This document shows positions 24,101-34,735 of a stretch of 64,000 nucleotides of DNA, in pieces. Both the position numbers and the translations under genes were made by a program. Origin of the DNA: Hedera helix (taxonomy: Eukaryota > Streptophyta > Magnoliopsida > Apiales > Araliaceae); NCBI GenBank assembly GCA_947179155.2, contig OX359284.1:8744432-8808431 (forward strand). The letters are read 5' to 3'. The notes under the pieces were generated by a model, which was given only the letters and a program-made list of their open reading frames with translations, was not told the origin of the DNA and ran no database searches. Within the stretch, counting starts at the first letter, position 1, and every line of letters begins with the position of its first letter.

Positions 24101-24592
24101 TATTTTCCATTCAATGTGAATACATGTGCTAAGTTCTATAGATGTTATGTATATACGGATATGTCGAATCCAGACAGAATGAGTAAAATTAAATTATGAT
24201 CTGTAAATGTATGAGATAAATGTTTCGATAGAAAATTACGCTATGGTTAATTATGAATTTTTAAATAAAGATTGTGGAAATATAATCAACATTAAAATTA
24301 AATGTTGAACTTTATGGTACATGAAGGAAAGAAAAAGTAAAGGTTGCGATCCAGGGACTAGGATCTAAATGTAAGGATTTTAAATATCCAAATATTCTAT
24401 TACAATGATTGAATTGAGAAAAAAAAATTTATATGAGAATTTTGATAATTGATGATTTTAAATATCAGATAATGGATCAGTTAAGATGGTTAAAGATATA
24501 TTAACGAACCGAAATTTGGACGTAAGAAAGATAATGTATCATAAATACAAAATTTAAGGTAAGAATATGGGTCGAATTTCGGGGTCGTTACA
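21158..24592 (+). mobile_element. 3' LTR of LARD-like element (full length, array copy 5)
   Basis: 3,435 bp, TGTGAGGATCC…GGTCGTTACA, followed by the GCGTC duplication. Compared with the 5' LTR I see about nine differences by eye. In the CpG island and 60-bp repeats all are transitions (for example near 22846, 23023, 23047, 23130 and 23177), the pattern expected from deamination of methylated cytosines. It carries the same CpG island, 60-bp repeats, hairpin and intron-like signals as the 5' LTR. Confidence 0.93.
23741..24025 (+). other. Candidate GC-AG intron in 3' LTR
   Basis: CAG|GCAAGTTC donor and TTTTTGCAG acceptor, 285 nt, same as in the 5' LTR. The TGAGC/GCTCA hairpin is at 23983-23998. 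Confidence 0.45.
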
Positions 24593-24597
24593 GCGTC
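24593..24597. repeat. Target site duplication, right copy (GCGTC)
   Basis: Matches 6674-6678. Host LTR sequence resumes immediately after it. Confidence 0.95.
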
Positions 24598-25185
24598 TCC
24601 ATTTTGTGTGCTCCAATAGGAGTTAGCCATTTGATGTTTTATTGTGGGAGGCGCATGGATCGGCCCTATTTTTTTGTTCTGTTCTATTTTGCGATTTGGT
24701 GTTATTTGTGCCAAACGCACCTTCCAATTCTGCATACATCTAAATTGTGCAGTCCGATGTATATTTTTATTTTGTTATGTTCTGAGCTCAGTATGAAATA
24801 GCCTCAGCCATTTGATTCAGCTTATTATGTTATTCAGATTAGTTTTGTTCAATTGATTTTATTATTCATTTTAGCTCTTGTTTTCGCACTTTATATCCGT
24901 ACTGGGCATTTGGCTCATACTGTGTTTTTCTTCCAACAGTTATTCAAGGGGGAACAAGAACAAGTGTGAAGAGAGCTTCCTTTATGTAAATAGTTTAGAT
25001 ATTCTGTTTAGGATTAGATATTTTAGTTTCGAAGTACTGTTGTAATATATAGACCTTGTTTGAGCCAGTTGACAATTATTTATTTAGACTATTCGGTTGC
25101 ATACTAATGTTTTGAATATTAGTTTGTTATTTTTGTTGTGTCTTGTGCATAACCCTCCTTTCTACTTCGAGAAAGGGGTGTTACA
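24598..25185 (+). mobile_element. Chromovirus 3' LTR, right part
   Basis: Continues the third 809-bp unit (TCCATTTTGTGTGCTCCAAT), then departs into unique LTR sequence ending GAGAAAGGGGTGTTACA at 25185. Bases 24664-24713 are the uninverted source of the roughly 50-bp inverted pieces at the joints of the tandem units. The two open frames here (24490-24735 minus, 24604-24801 plus) are LTR translations only. Confidence 0.55.
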
Positions 25186-25284
25186 CCCAACCACACATGT
25201 ATCTTTAGGAAAAATTCTTCGAAAATAGGTTTTAATTTTTTTTTGTAATAATACAAAATCATCTTTATGTTTTATACAACACAC

Positions 25285-25348
<64 letters not shown>

Positions 25349-25740
25349 ATGTATGTAAAGTACGAATTTGTTAGTTAGTGCTTTATTGGATTAGCACGTT
25401 TAAATCTTTGAACATTCTATAGTATCCTCAAGATCTTCCTTCTTATGACCTTCTCCTGAATCTAGAGCGTGGTCTCCAAAGCACCTCTTTGGGAAAAAAA
25501 AAACTTTTACGTGTTTTTCCTAAACTAAAAGAGAGAATACGTAATTTGATCTTTTACTCGGATTGAAAAAACATTACTTACATTTCTAATTAATGAAATA
25601 TTTATATCAATATTGATCCTTATCATCTCTTATAAAACTAATCCATATTAGGCTAAGAACGGGATCCTAAGAGATTTCTATTATGACTCCAATACTTATT
25701 TAGATATTATTATTTAATAATAATATATAAAATAAATATT
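25186..25740. other. Unassigned AT-rich sequence with (TA)n tract
   Basis: A (TA)n microsatellite at 25288-25345, then sequence resembling a decayed LTR on the minus strand that seems to continue at 29466 beyond the next insertion. No coding signal was seen. Confidence 0.4.
25288..25345. repeat. (TA)n microsatellite
   Basis: About 29 TA dinucleotides. The open frame reading Ile/Tyr is an artefact. Confidence 0.97.
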
Positions 25741-25745
25741 AATTA
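25741..25745. repeat. Target site duplication AATTA (right copy 29461-29465)
   Basis: Identical 5-bp copies bound the solo LTR 25746-29460. AT-only content makes chance agreement less unlikely than for the other pairs, but the LTR-end motifs support it. Confidence 0.75.
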
Positions 25746-26046
25746 TGTGACGACCCCAAATCCAGGTTCCATAACCTCGAGTTTGGTTCTCACTAATCAA
25801 CACATTTCTAACAATTAAATACATACATTGCATTTAAATATCGCGGAATAATACATATTAGTTCCCTTCAAAAGGTTACAATACCAGGGTCTACCAACCT
25901 TAACATAACAACAGTTCCTATCATAAGGAATTACAAAAGGTTTAACAACCGTAAATACATAATTAAATATCTAATTAGCATGCATAAGCTAACTTAAGCT
26001 CTGGCTTTTCCTTTTCCCTTATCCTTCTTTGAGCAATCGGGTATAT

Positions 26047-26706
26047 CTGAAAAATTGGTTCATGATATAGCAAGAATGAGCAACTAGTTTACTCAGCAAG
26101 TTTAGAACAATCATAAAGATTTAATATATCATGAATGAATGGGAAATGTCATCAATGATTCAACAATAGATATAACAATTGTGAATGAAACAGGATTCAA
26201 ATTTTAATAAACAGAAGATTTGAATCTTAAAATGCTGAGTGGTCACTAAGGACCCTGAACTAACGAGGGTATAATAGAGTTTCCTCTGACCCTTTGAGTT
26301 GTTTGGTTTTCAAGGGGATCAGCCTATTCAACCCGCTGTATATGCATTACATTTAGTCACTGGCGCCAAAGTCGGTTTCCCGACACAAAATTCCCTAATT
26401 TAGGGTTGTTCAATTCTCAGACTTAATATAAGAAATCCGCACCCAACAATGGTTTGGATAAGCTTTTAAAAGTATTCAAGTTATTGAATTTAGAAACGCA
26501 ATGTCTAGCTGAACTATTAGCTTCAGACATTTTTAATACAGTTCATGAATCAAGAACTAACAAGCTTCAAATGCACTAAGTGCGATTGTATAAACAATAT
26601 GGATGTGGAATAATTTTTAAATAATTAAACCACTTCAAGCTTTAACAATAAATACAAGTATGAGACTTGTTCAACGATAATAATTGAGTAGGGTTAGAGA
26701 ACTTGC
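26047..26706 (-). other. Candidate GC-AG intron in reverse solo LTR
   Basis: Minus strand: GAG|GCAAGTTC donor at 26706 and TTTTTCAG acceptor at 26047, 660 nt, close to the 647 nt of the related LTR at 44640. The hairpin TGAGTAA/TTGCTCA (one G-U wobble in RNA) lies at about 26077-26095. Confidence 0.45.
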
Positions 26707-26934
26707 CTCGTTTGTGACGTACGGCTAACAAATTCAACTAATTTCCCTTGAGTAGACCTAACAATTTAATCACGTTGATCTTTAAATTAGTATCATATAC
26801 ACGTAGGTATGATGATCTTTATAACTCTTTCAAACCACATAATTTAATAATTATGGGTATTTAAACATTTAGGAAATATTATCGCTATTTGATAATATTT
26901 CAACACAAAGAATCTATATTATCTATTTAATATA

Positions 26935-27650
26935 GTTCATACACTTATCAAATATTATTAATCCTTTTAATAATATTTAATAATATTTTATTCATTTTAT
27001 AATATTATTATTCATTTAATAATATTTATTAACCTTATAATATTATTAATCTTTAAATAATATTTTATTACTCTTATAATATTATTAATCGTTTAATAAT
27101 ATTTTATTCACTTTATAATATTATTATTCATTAAATAATATTTTAATCATTATCTAATATTATTAACTATTTAATAATATTTTATTCATATTATAATATT
27201 ATTAATCATTTAATAATATTTTATTCACTTTATAATATTATTATTCATTTAATAATATTTTAATCATTATCTAATATTATTAACTATTTAATAATATTTT
27301 ATTCATATTATAATATTATTACTCATTTAATAATATTTTATTCACTTCATTATATTATAATTCACTTAATAATATTTTATTCATTTTATAATATTATTAA
27401 TCATTTAATAATATTTTATTCACTTTATAATATTATTATTCATTTAATAATATTTTAATCATTATCTAATATTATTAACTATTTAATAATATTTTATTCA
27501 TTTTATAATATTATTATTTATTTAATAATATTTTATTCACTTCATAATATTATTATACATTTAATAATATTTTAATAATTTTTCTAATATTATTATATTA
27601 ATAATAATATTTTAATAACTTATTTATATTATTACACATTAATAATATTT
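26935..27650. repeat. 39-bp AT palindromic minisatellite
   Basis: About 18 units containing TAATAATATTTTATTCA and TATAATATTATTATTCA halves of 19-20 bp. A variant half-unit TATCTAATATTATTAAC occurs at 27151, 27268 and 27463, at distances of 117 and 195 bp (3 and 5 times 39), showing higher-order structure. Each half is rich in AATATTATT/AATAATATT dyads. Confidence 0.85.
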
Positions 27651-28946
27651 TACTCTTTTTACTCATTAAATCAATTATATATATATTTAAAAATATATTT
27701 ATTAAGTCCAAAAATACTAAAATAATTTTTGGAACATTTTTCATTTTCTGACCCGAACCAGACCCCACCAGACCCAGCTAACCCGAACCGACCCGACCCG
27801 GTTCGGATTATTTATTTTTCTGTGAACAGTGGACGGCGCCCCGGCACAGTGTTTTGTTCTACACACTGCGCCCCGGCGCCGACTTGCAGAAACAAATTCC
27901 AACTTTTGATTTTTGACAGTTTTGATACTTTTTGATCAAACATTGATAAAATGAAATCTACACATCCAAATAACACCAAATCAGTGTTGATGTGTCCCTA
28001 ACCTCTTGTTTTACAATATTCCATGGTTCGATCGTCTTTTTGAAAACGTTTTACACGAAAATTACGGATCGAACCACTTAGGGTTTAAAAACGACATCCT
28101 TTGCGGTAAAAGCTATAACTTCTTTGTTATTCAATATTTTTGAAAGGTTCAAAAAGGGTTTTTCTTTAAAACTCATAGATCTAACTTTCTAGCCATAAAA
28201 ATCAAATTTCCAATTTGTACATTTCAAAATACAACGTTAAACACGATACGTATCGTTAGGGTTTTACCGGTAAAAAGATGTTATGAACATTTCTACAACT
28301 TCTATGCATTTTTCACATACCAAATCATGTTATAAACACATAGAGCTATGAATATACATATATTACATAGTTACATACATCTAGACCATCAAAATGAGTT
28401 TTGATCGGTTAAAAATAGATTTTAACCGATTAAAACACATATAAGCTATAAAAACGAAATAAGAAAGGATTGGAGAACTTTTAAACCTTAAAATTTTGTG
28501 TGCTCTCTCTCTCTTTCTCCTCCTTCCAAAGTATGAGATGAGATTGTTGGACATCCACCAAGCTCAAGCTCTTGCTCTATCTCTCAACACTTAAGTGTTT
28601 TCTCTCAAATGCTCACATTTTGCTCTCTTGGAAATTCTCTATCAATGAACTAACCAACCTAGAACAAGTGTGGAGTGTTTCTTTTATAGTCATCTACTAA
28701 CACACCATTAACTCACTAATTCACCCATGTTGGTCAATTTAAGTGCTAATCATGCTTACTATTTGATTGAATGACCAATTGATTGACTCATGGAATGACT
28801 AGGGTTGTTCAACAACTTATGACAAGGAGTAAAATTGAAGCAATCTAGCAAACAAGCCACCCAAGTGGGCCCCTCCAAGCTTGGCCGGCCATTATGGCCT
28901 TTTTGGCTTTAATTTTGAATTATTTTTCAAGTTTTAATGTGCTATT

Positions 28947-28950
<4 letters not shown>

Positions 28951-29009
<59 letters not shown>
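28951..29009. repeat. (AT)n microsatellite
   Basis: About 29 AT dinucleotides inside the reverse solo LTR. Confidence 0.97.
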
Positions 29010-29012
<3 letters not shown>

Positions 29013-29465
29013 GGTTCAATTGTTGACCAAGATTGACTTCCTATTGGGCTCCATGTTGGACTTAGGAATTTAATATATTGGGCTCATCCATTCAATTGGT
29101 TTGGGCTCAATTTAAATAACACATTGGGCTAGCATTTAAATAATTATGCTACTTTTAATTAAAATAAGCATTGGGCTTGTTTAATTAATTATGTGGGCTA
29201 GTAATTAAATTAATTACATGGGCTACTAGGTTAAAATCTTGGACCTAGTTTATCAACTCATTTGGATTAAAAATATAATCCAATTAGATTTGCTTTAATT
29301 AATTATACCCTTGCTTTAATTCTTTAATTAAATATACGCACATACAAGTACATCTATTTAATTATCTAATGTACAATTTATTAGTACAAAAATTTTAAAT
29401 TCATTTCCAATTATATATTAATTATAATTACAATGTATAATGAAATTCGTGGTCATTACCAATTA

Positions 29466-31767
29466 TAATTAATTTCACTAAATAATTATAATTGTACTTT
29501 AGTCCAAAAATTAATTAAAATAAATATTTTACTAAGAAACTGTAAATATTTTCTCTATAGATATACATAAATATTTCATAATTAATATAATCTCGATATA
29601 TTTAAACTAATTTTATATGTCCATGATTTATCTTCATTTGATCAGAAATTGATTTAACAATTAAATCAATTTTTTAATAACAAATATTAAAAAACTTGAT
29701 CAATATTTTATGATCAATAATAAATTATCTTATGAAAAATCTTATAGATATTTTTACAATAACAATGTTCCTAATATTAATTAAATATATTAATTAATAT
29801 TTTGAGGTATTAGTTAACATGATATAATTTCACTCATCGAAACATTAAATTAATAGATATAACAATATCAACTCCATTATTATTTCAAAATTAAGAAAAT
29901 TCACAAATTAATATTTATGTGAAAATATTTTATATATAAAATATTATCACATGATCTGTTTAATGTACACCATTAATAAACTAGTACTTTAATTAGAAGT
30001 CAAATTTTTATGATCAAGATAAATCATGTCTGTTAAAACACTATAACCTACATGATAATATCTCCAAATTATCATATGTTATAAGTTATTATATCTTTAT
30101 TTATATATATGACATATAATTTATATCTTCTGTATATAAAATTTATTTATAAACATAAATCATAATATATATAATTTCGAGATTTATATAAACAAACTAA
30201 ATAAACATTTAATGAATGATGAATGATACGCCTTTATTAATAAATAAATGTTCAACATAAATAGATAAATAGAACTTTTATAGAAAGGAAAAAAAAAAAT
30301 CCAACAGTATCATATGATAAAAATTCATCTTTCCTTTTTAATCTCATAGCTTGCTTGGAAATTTGATTTTTTAAAGTTGAATTTTTTTTTACCACCTTTT
30401 GAGTTATTTGGAATTTTAGGTTTTAATATTTAACCATACTTGTTAGTATTCCTCCTTTGTTTAATCCCTTTCTAACCATGTGTAGCTTACTTAATTACGT
30501 TTCATAATGTCCATTTACATTTGTTAAACATCTAGTATATTATAAGCAACTCCTTTACATCTTCTTGTGTTACATTTATTTATTCCTCGCATTTCGATTT
30601 TAAGTATAGTCATTTTATTAATGCATAATAAAATTTTGAATTTACATAATTTTATTGGTATTCGTAATGTCGTTTATAATTAATGACAGTTTTGGGTATT
30701 ATACAAACCTTAATATTAACTATTAGACATTTGACTATACGTACAAATGTGTACGATAATACTTTGTCGAAACAATTCTTACATCAGAACCCCTTCACAG
30801 CTCCTACCGGATATATAATCTAAAAACACTCTCTAGAGAATCGGAATTTCAAAGGAGCTGTTTTTTTTAGGAAAATCCTTCAATTCCTCGTAATTTTTAG
30901 AGCACAACTCTGCTTAAAAGGCAATTTATTGGAGGAACCATCTGCGCTTCAGCCTGTAGAGGATTTAAACAGATTCAGAATAACTGAGATAAAAAAATCA
31001 GTGACATTATATTATCACGTCTGTTTAAATTAACGATTAGGAGTAATCAACTTTAGTATACTGAATATTTTCCAGCTAACCATAACCAATATGGACAGCA
31101 TTTTACAGCTTGGGGATTCTATTCTTAAACTTCACTAGAGTTTAATCTCCATGCAAGGGAGAAAAATGTGGATTTCTGATGATTAATCGCTTCCCTACTA
31201 TCAGAGGAAGGAAAAAACTAACAAAGCAACAGAAATATTATCAGAGCCGATGATATTACAGAAAAACAAAAAAAAAGACATAACTGCAACTCGTTTAAAA
31301 TTTAGTGAATGAAACACAAAACAAAAAATAAAGAGAAGAAAACAAAGTAAGAAGAAAATACGTAGTCAAGTCGTGTAATTCGAGCAATCAGAATTATATA
31401 GCAAGAAGTCCCCCTTTCCAATAATACAGTAATTTAGTCAGAAATTTTGAATTCAAAAAAGAAGCAGAAAGAGAAGTCCATTACCATTTTCTGAGACCAT
31501 TTTATAGCTCATTCAAAAAATAACTACAAATACCAACAAAAATTAACACCCCTGTTTTTTTTATTCAAGCAGTAACCAAGGAAACAAAAACAATGTGAAA
31601 AATATCGATAATCCTAACTGTGACTGAAGAATCTTGAAATAACATGAATGCCAAGCAAACAACAGAATGAACAGGTAAAAGTATCAAATAAAAGGTGCGA
31701 GGTTGGAACTTAAATCTCACTAGCAGATAATGTGCTTCTAATCGTAACTTTTATAACTTTTATTCTT
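29466..31767. other. Intergenic AT-rich sequence
   Basis: 29466-30280 looks like old LTR-type sequence, probably the continuation of 25186-25740 split by the solo LTR. 30290-31767 is unclassified and lies downstream of the FBD gene remnant. No RNA gene or open frame of interest was seen. Confidence 0.4.
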
Positions 31768-32308
31768 TCAAAATTGGAGATCAAGAAGGCATTTCTGTGA
31801 GCCCTTTGGAAGCACTGCTAACTTCATAAAGGTCTGCATATTTGAGGACTGGCAATTGATTGTCATCTTGTTCAAAACCGTTGCATTAATCAGCAAATAT
31901 TCTATCGCTTCAAGCTCATATTGTTTGCCAGTAAATTCTATAATTTCGATTTCCTTGAGAACAAATGACAAACAAATGGGCACTTGCTGTGGTGGCCTCC
32001 AATATTCGTAAAAATCTAACTTTTTTTGACCCTGATTGCAATCATAAAAAATAAATTAGAAGCTTAAACATCACAGATGGTTAAGAATTGAAAACTTGAA
32101 ATAGTGAACACGCCTTCTGAAGGATAAGATACTCTAGATTAGGCAATAACTCTAGAAATCTCATTAGAAAATTATAACCAGGGTCAACATTAGCTCCAAT
32201 CTCCAACCGGATCAAATTCTTGAATTTCGCCAATTTAAAATCATTAATCAAATAGGTGCACAGCATATATTCATATAGAGAGTAACTAAAATCTTTTGCT
32301 TTCCAAAA
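31768..32308 (-). pseudogene. F-box/FBD/LRR protein, C-terminal two exons only
   Basis: The last exon (32031 down to the stop at 31768) begins GQKKLDFYEYWRPP and includes VPICLSFVLKEIEIIEF, matching the FBD domain (family pattern W.PP..VP.CL...LK.I.I..F.G). It ends with a LPKGSQKC-type tail. The preceding exon (open from 32308 to 32114) reads FKNLIRLEIG and LLPNLEYLILQK, the typical segment before FBD. They are joined in phase by an 82-nt intron (32113-32032) with CAATCAG acceptor and an AAG|GC donor, so GC-AG or a damaged GT. F-box/FBD proteins are thought to be substrate adaptors of SCF ubiquitin ligases. The F-box and most of the LRRs were not found upstream, where a copia element begins 64 bp away. 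Probably a truncated, non-functional gene. Confidence 0.7.
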
Positions 32309-32377
32309 CTATGTTGTCTAGGTTTCCTAACATATTAATAAGGGTGTGACTGATTGGTGATGGTCCCAATTGGCTAA

Positions 32378-32610
32378 GAATAGAACAGAGAGTTTAGAAT
32401 AGAATAGAGAATTTATTATTCATTCCTTGCTTCGTATACAAACGGAGGTATCCTATATATATGCATATATGATAACTACCTAAGCTAGAATCAAGGGATT
32501 TACAAAATCAAGGATTCTCAAGAGATAATTAAGGTAATTCAAAATTAAACAATATCCTAACTAACTGCTAATTATTAGCTTATTTATCTAATACCAGTTT
32601 ATTTCTAATA
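32378..32610 (-). repeat. Copia 3' LTR (233 bp)
   Basis: Same length as, and highly similar to, 34498-34730. Shared landmarks are TAGAACAGAGAGTTTAGAAT and TATTCATTCCTTGCTT. Confidence 0.88.
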
Positions 32611-32625
32611 CGCCCCCGCAAGCAA
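32611..32625 (-). promoter_or_regulatory. Polypurine tract of short copia element
   Basis: On the minus strand GCTTGCGGGGGCG directly precedes the LTR start TATTAGAAATAA, equivalent to the GAGGGGGAG|TGTTAGA arrangement of many plant copia elements. Confidence 0.6.
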
Positions 32626-33020
32626 AACGGAGGTAATCAGAGTTTGAGCTTGAACTTTGGAATATAGCCCATGCATTTTTAAAATCAGTGAAATGATAAC
32701 ACCTCAAAGAATTGAGAGCACGAATAATTTTCATGAGACTGAATATAATTGCAGCATGCATGATAATAACATCCAACCAGAAATAGAACAGGAACTGTAG
32801 TGGTCGGTCAGACACTTGCAACAAAAAGGAACGTTGCCTTTTCCTATACTAGGCCATCATAAACACTTTAAAGCCATCAAGAATTGAAATGTAATCGGTA
32901 TCCAAAGACAAAAGTCTCCCATCTTTGAGCAGAAGTAGAGACGGCAAAGACACCAAAAATGAATCTTTAAAGACACACGTGAGTATGAGAATAAACACAA
33001 GGGCATGGAAAAAGGAGTGT

Positions 33021-33256
33021 AATAACTCATATTTGAGGCTGGTACAACTTCCAAGAACTGCTAATATAAGAGTATCATTAAACAAAGAAGAACCAAGCGA
33101 ACTTGTTTTATTCGCAAGATGTGTAACCACCGATGAATGAATAACTCATATTTGAGGCTGGTACAACTTACAGGAACTGCTAATATAAGAGTATCATTAA
33201 ACAAAGAAGAACCAAGCGAACTTGTTTTATTCGCAAGATGTGTAACCACCGATGAA
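33021..33256. repeat. 118-bp tandem duplication
   Basis: AATAACTCATATTTGAGGCT starts at 33021 and again at 33139. The copies differ at a few bases (CCAAGAACTG against CAGGAACTG). It lies in the region corresponding to the protease/pre-integrase part of the copia interior. Confidence 0.9.
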
Positions 33257-33824
33257 TGAATATCAATAGGATCCCCAAGCCAACGAGGCAATACTTTGGA
33301 ATTTGGTGGATGAATAGGATATGAAATAGGCTGGAGAATAGAGTCTGAAGTTGTAGATGTCAGAAGAACAATAATGGTGGCAGTAGAGAACGAGTCTAAG
33401 GAGTCCTTGGTTGCAGATTGAGACTACCCAGATTGTGAGAAGCAATCATCAGAGATAGGGACAGTGCGAGCTGGATGCGGGAAGAAGAAGAACTATAGAG
33501 AAGAGAATGCACTAGAGATCCAACAGTTGCAAGCCTAGTAGATGTAGGAAAAACTGTAGCAATATTGCTCTTGGTTCCTGGTGGTGTAGAAGAAGAAACA
33601 ATTGAGGAAAATTGTGGGAATGCAAATAGGTGATCATCAGGCTATCTGGATTGGGGCAGAGACTGTCTGGATTGGTGAGAAGACTGTTTGAATTGGGCAG
33701 AAACAGACAAATGCTTATCAGAATGCTCTGTTGGCGGTGTTGGAGGAGGAGATATTGCAGGCATGATTTTTGGATTGAGGTGTGACGCGACATTATGAGA
33801 AAGAGAAAGATGATATGCCATGGG

Positions 33825-34067
33825 TTAGATTATATCCACAATTGGATTGTGATGAATATCTTGTAATTTTTCATGATCGAGAATCATAGGAGAAAGTAAA
33901 TCTAAAGATAAAACAGGATTCAACTCATAATAGTACTTGTGAAAGTCACAAAGAGAGTTATCAAGCCCATTAATAATGCAATCAATGAGCTCAACTTCAT
34001 CGATCGATACAATGGCGCTATCAAGCGCATATGCGAGAGATTTTGCCTCAGAGATATAATTTTTCAT
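33825..34067 (-). pseudogene. Copia gag remnant (UBN2-type)
   Basis: An 80-codon frame with MKNYISEAKSLAYAL, then ELIDCIINGLD, then SLDLLSPMILDHE. This is the order of the conserved gag segment (..YL.EAK...D.L......LI..IL.GL......L..L...LL.HE). It is the nucleocapsid precursor of a copia element. The frame is broken on both sides: upstream near 34186-34368 is a separate frame, downstream 33512-33793 is frameshifted, Ser/Pro/Gln-rich sequence. Non-functional. Confidence 0.75.
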
Positions 34068-34485
34068 GGATTGAGAAGTTTTAAAGAGAGTACACTTGAT
34101 CTACAAGATCATCAACATACTAATTCGGGAAGAAATCAAAAGCATCATTCGTGAAGTCACTAATTGTCAAAAACCCACAATTATCTTATTGAGAGATGGG
34201 AAATTGTTGAGAAAAATCACAAAATTTATCTTGTGAATCATAAGAAAAATCATCAGTTGAATCAAACGGAGGATCAAGCCACCATTTGGGATCATATAAA
34301 GAGGAATGAAAATTTGGGTGAATAGTATTTTCTGCCATACAGATGGAATTTGAGAAAAAATTAGACAAGAAAATTAGCCTGTCTGGATTGGGAGTCGGTC
34401 ATTCTGGTTTGATGGAATGCTGAACTAGAGAAAATAGATAGCACATGAAATAGAGGAGATATTTTTATCGTCGTTGGCCATAATA

Positions 34486-34497
34486 GCTCTGATACCA
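34486..34497 (-). promoter_or_regulatory. Primer binding site of short copia element
   Basis: The plus strand reads GCTCTGATACCA, the complement of TGGTATCAGAGC (initiator Met tRNA). It directly abuts the LTR at 34498. Confidence 0.93.
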
Positions 34498-34730
34498 AAA
34501 TAGAACAGAGAGTTTAGAATAGAATAGAGAATTTTATTATTCATTCCTTGCTTTGTTTACAAACGGAGGTATCCTATATATTTGCAATGATAACCACGTA
34601 AGCTAGAATCAAGGGATTTACAAAATCAATGATTCTCAAGAGATAATTAAGGTAATTCAAAATTAAACAATATCCTAACTAACTGCTAATTATTAGCTTA
34701 TTTATCTAATACTATCTTATTTCTCTAATA
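34498..34730 (-). repeat. Copia 5' LTR (233 bp)
   Basis: Pairs with 32378-32610. The right flank has the GCTAA duplication. Confidence 0.88.
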
Positions 34731-34735
34731 GCTAA

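Larger units (their letters stand above)
6679..24592 (+). mobile_element. Young non-autonomous large-LTR retrotransposon (LARD-like) with amplified 3' module
   Basis: A 17,914-bp insertion flanked by GCGTC duplications. Order: 5' LTR (6679-10110), Met-tRNA primer site, non-coding interior (10111-13026), polypurine tract, four truncated LTRs each followed by a copy of the last 486 bp of the interior, then a full 3' LTR (21158-24592). No gag or pol motif was found in any frame, so it would depend on proteins supplied by another element. Full-length LTRs differ mainly at scattered C/T and G/A sites and at homopolymer or dinucleotide lengths, so insertion was recent. The large LTRs with empty interior fit the LARD class. 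Related solo LTRs lie at 48304, 53513 and 59508. Confidence 0.92.
25746..29460 (-). mobile_element. Solo LTR, reverse orientation, related to 41709 LTR
   Basis: Starts TGTGACGACCCCAAATCC and ends GAAATTCGTGGTCATTACC. Read in reverse this gives an LTR starting (G)GTAATGACCACGAATTTC and ending GGGGTCGTCACA, so the 5' terminal T has changed to G. AATTA duplications lie at 25741-25745 and 29461-29465. There is no primer site, PPT or coding sequence, so it is a solo LTR left by LTR-LTR recombination. Similarity to 41709-45590 is clear in the U5 part (minus-strand AAGGATAAGGGAAAAGG and TTGCTATATCATG blocks). It contains a 39-bp AT minisatellite and an (AT)n tract. Confidence 0.85.
32378..34730 (-). 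mobile_element. Decayed Ty1/copia retrotransposon, short (2.35 kb)
   Basis: Two 233-bp LTRs (32378-32610 and 34498-34730) flank a degenerate interior. GCTAA duplications lie at 32373-32377 and 34731-34735. Minus orientation is fixed by a primer site next to the right LTR and a G-rich polypurine tract next to the left LTR. LTR ends read TATTAG…TATTC rather than TG…CA. Only a gag remnant is recognisable; pol is missing or unreadable. The length is about half that of an autonomous copia element, so it could not mobilise itself. Confidence 0.88.
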
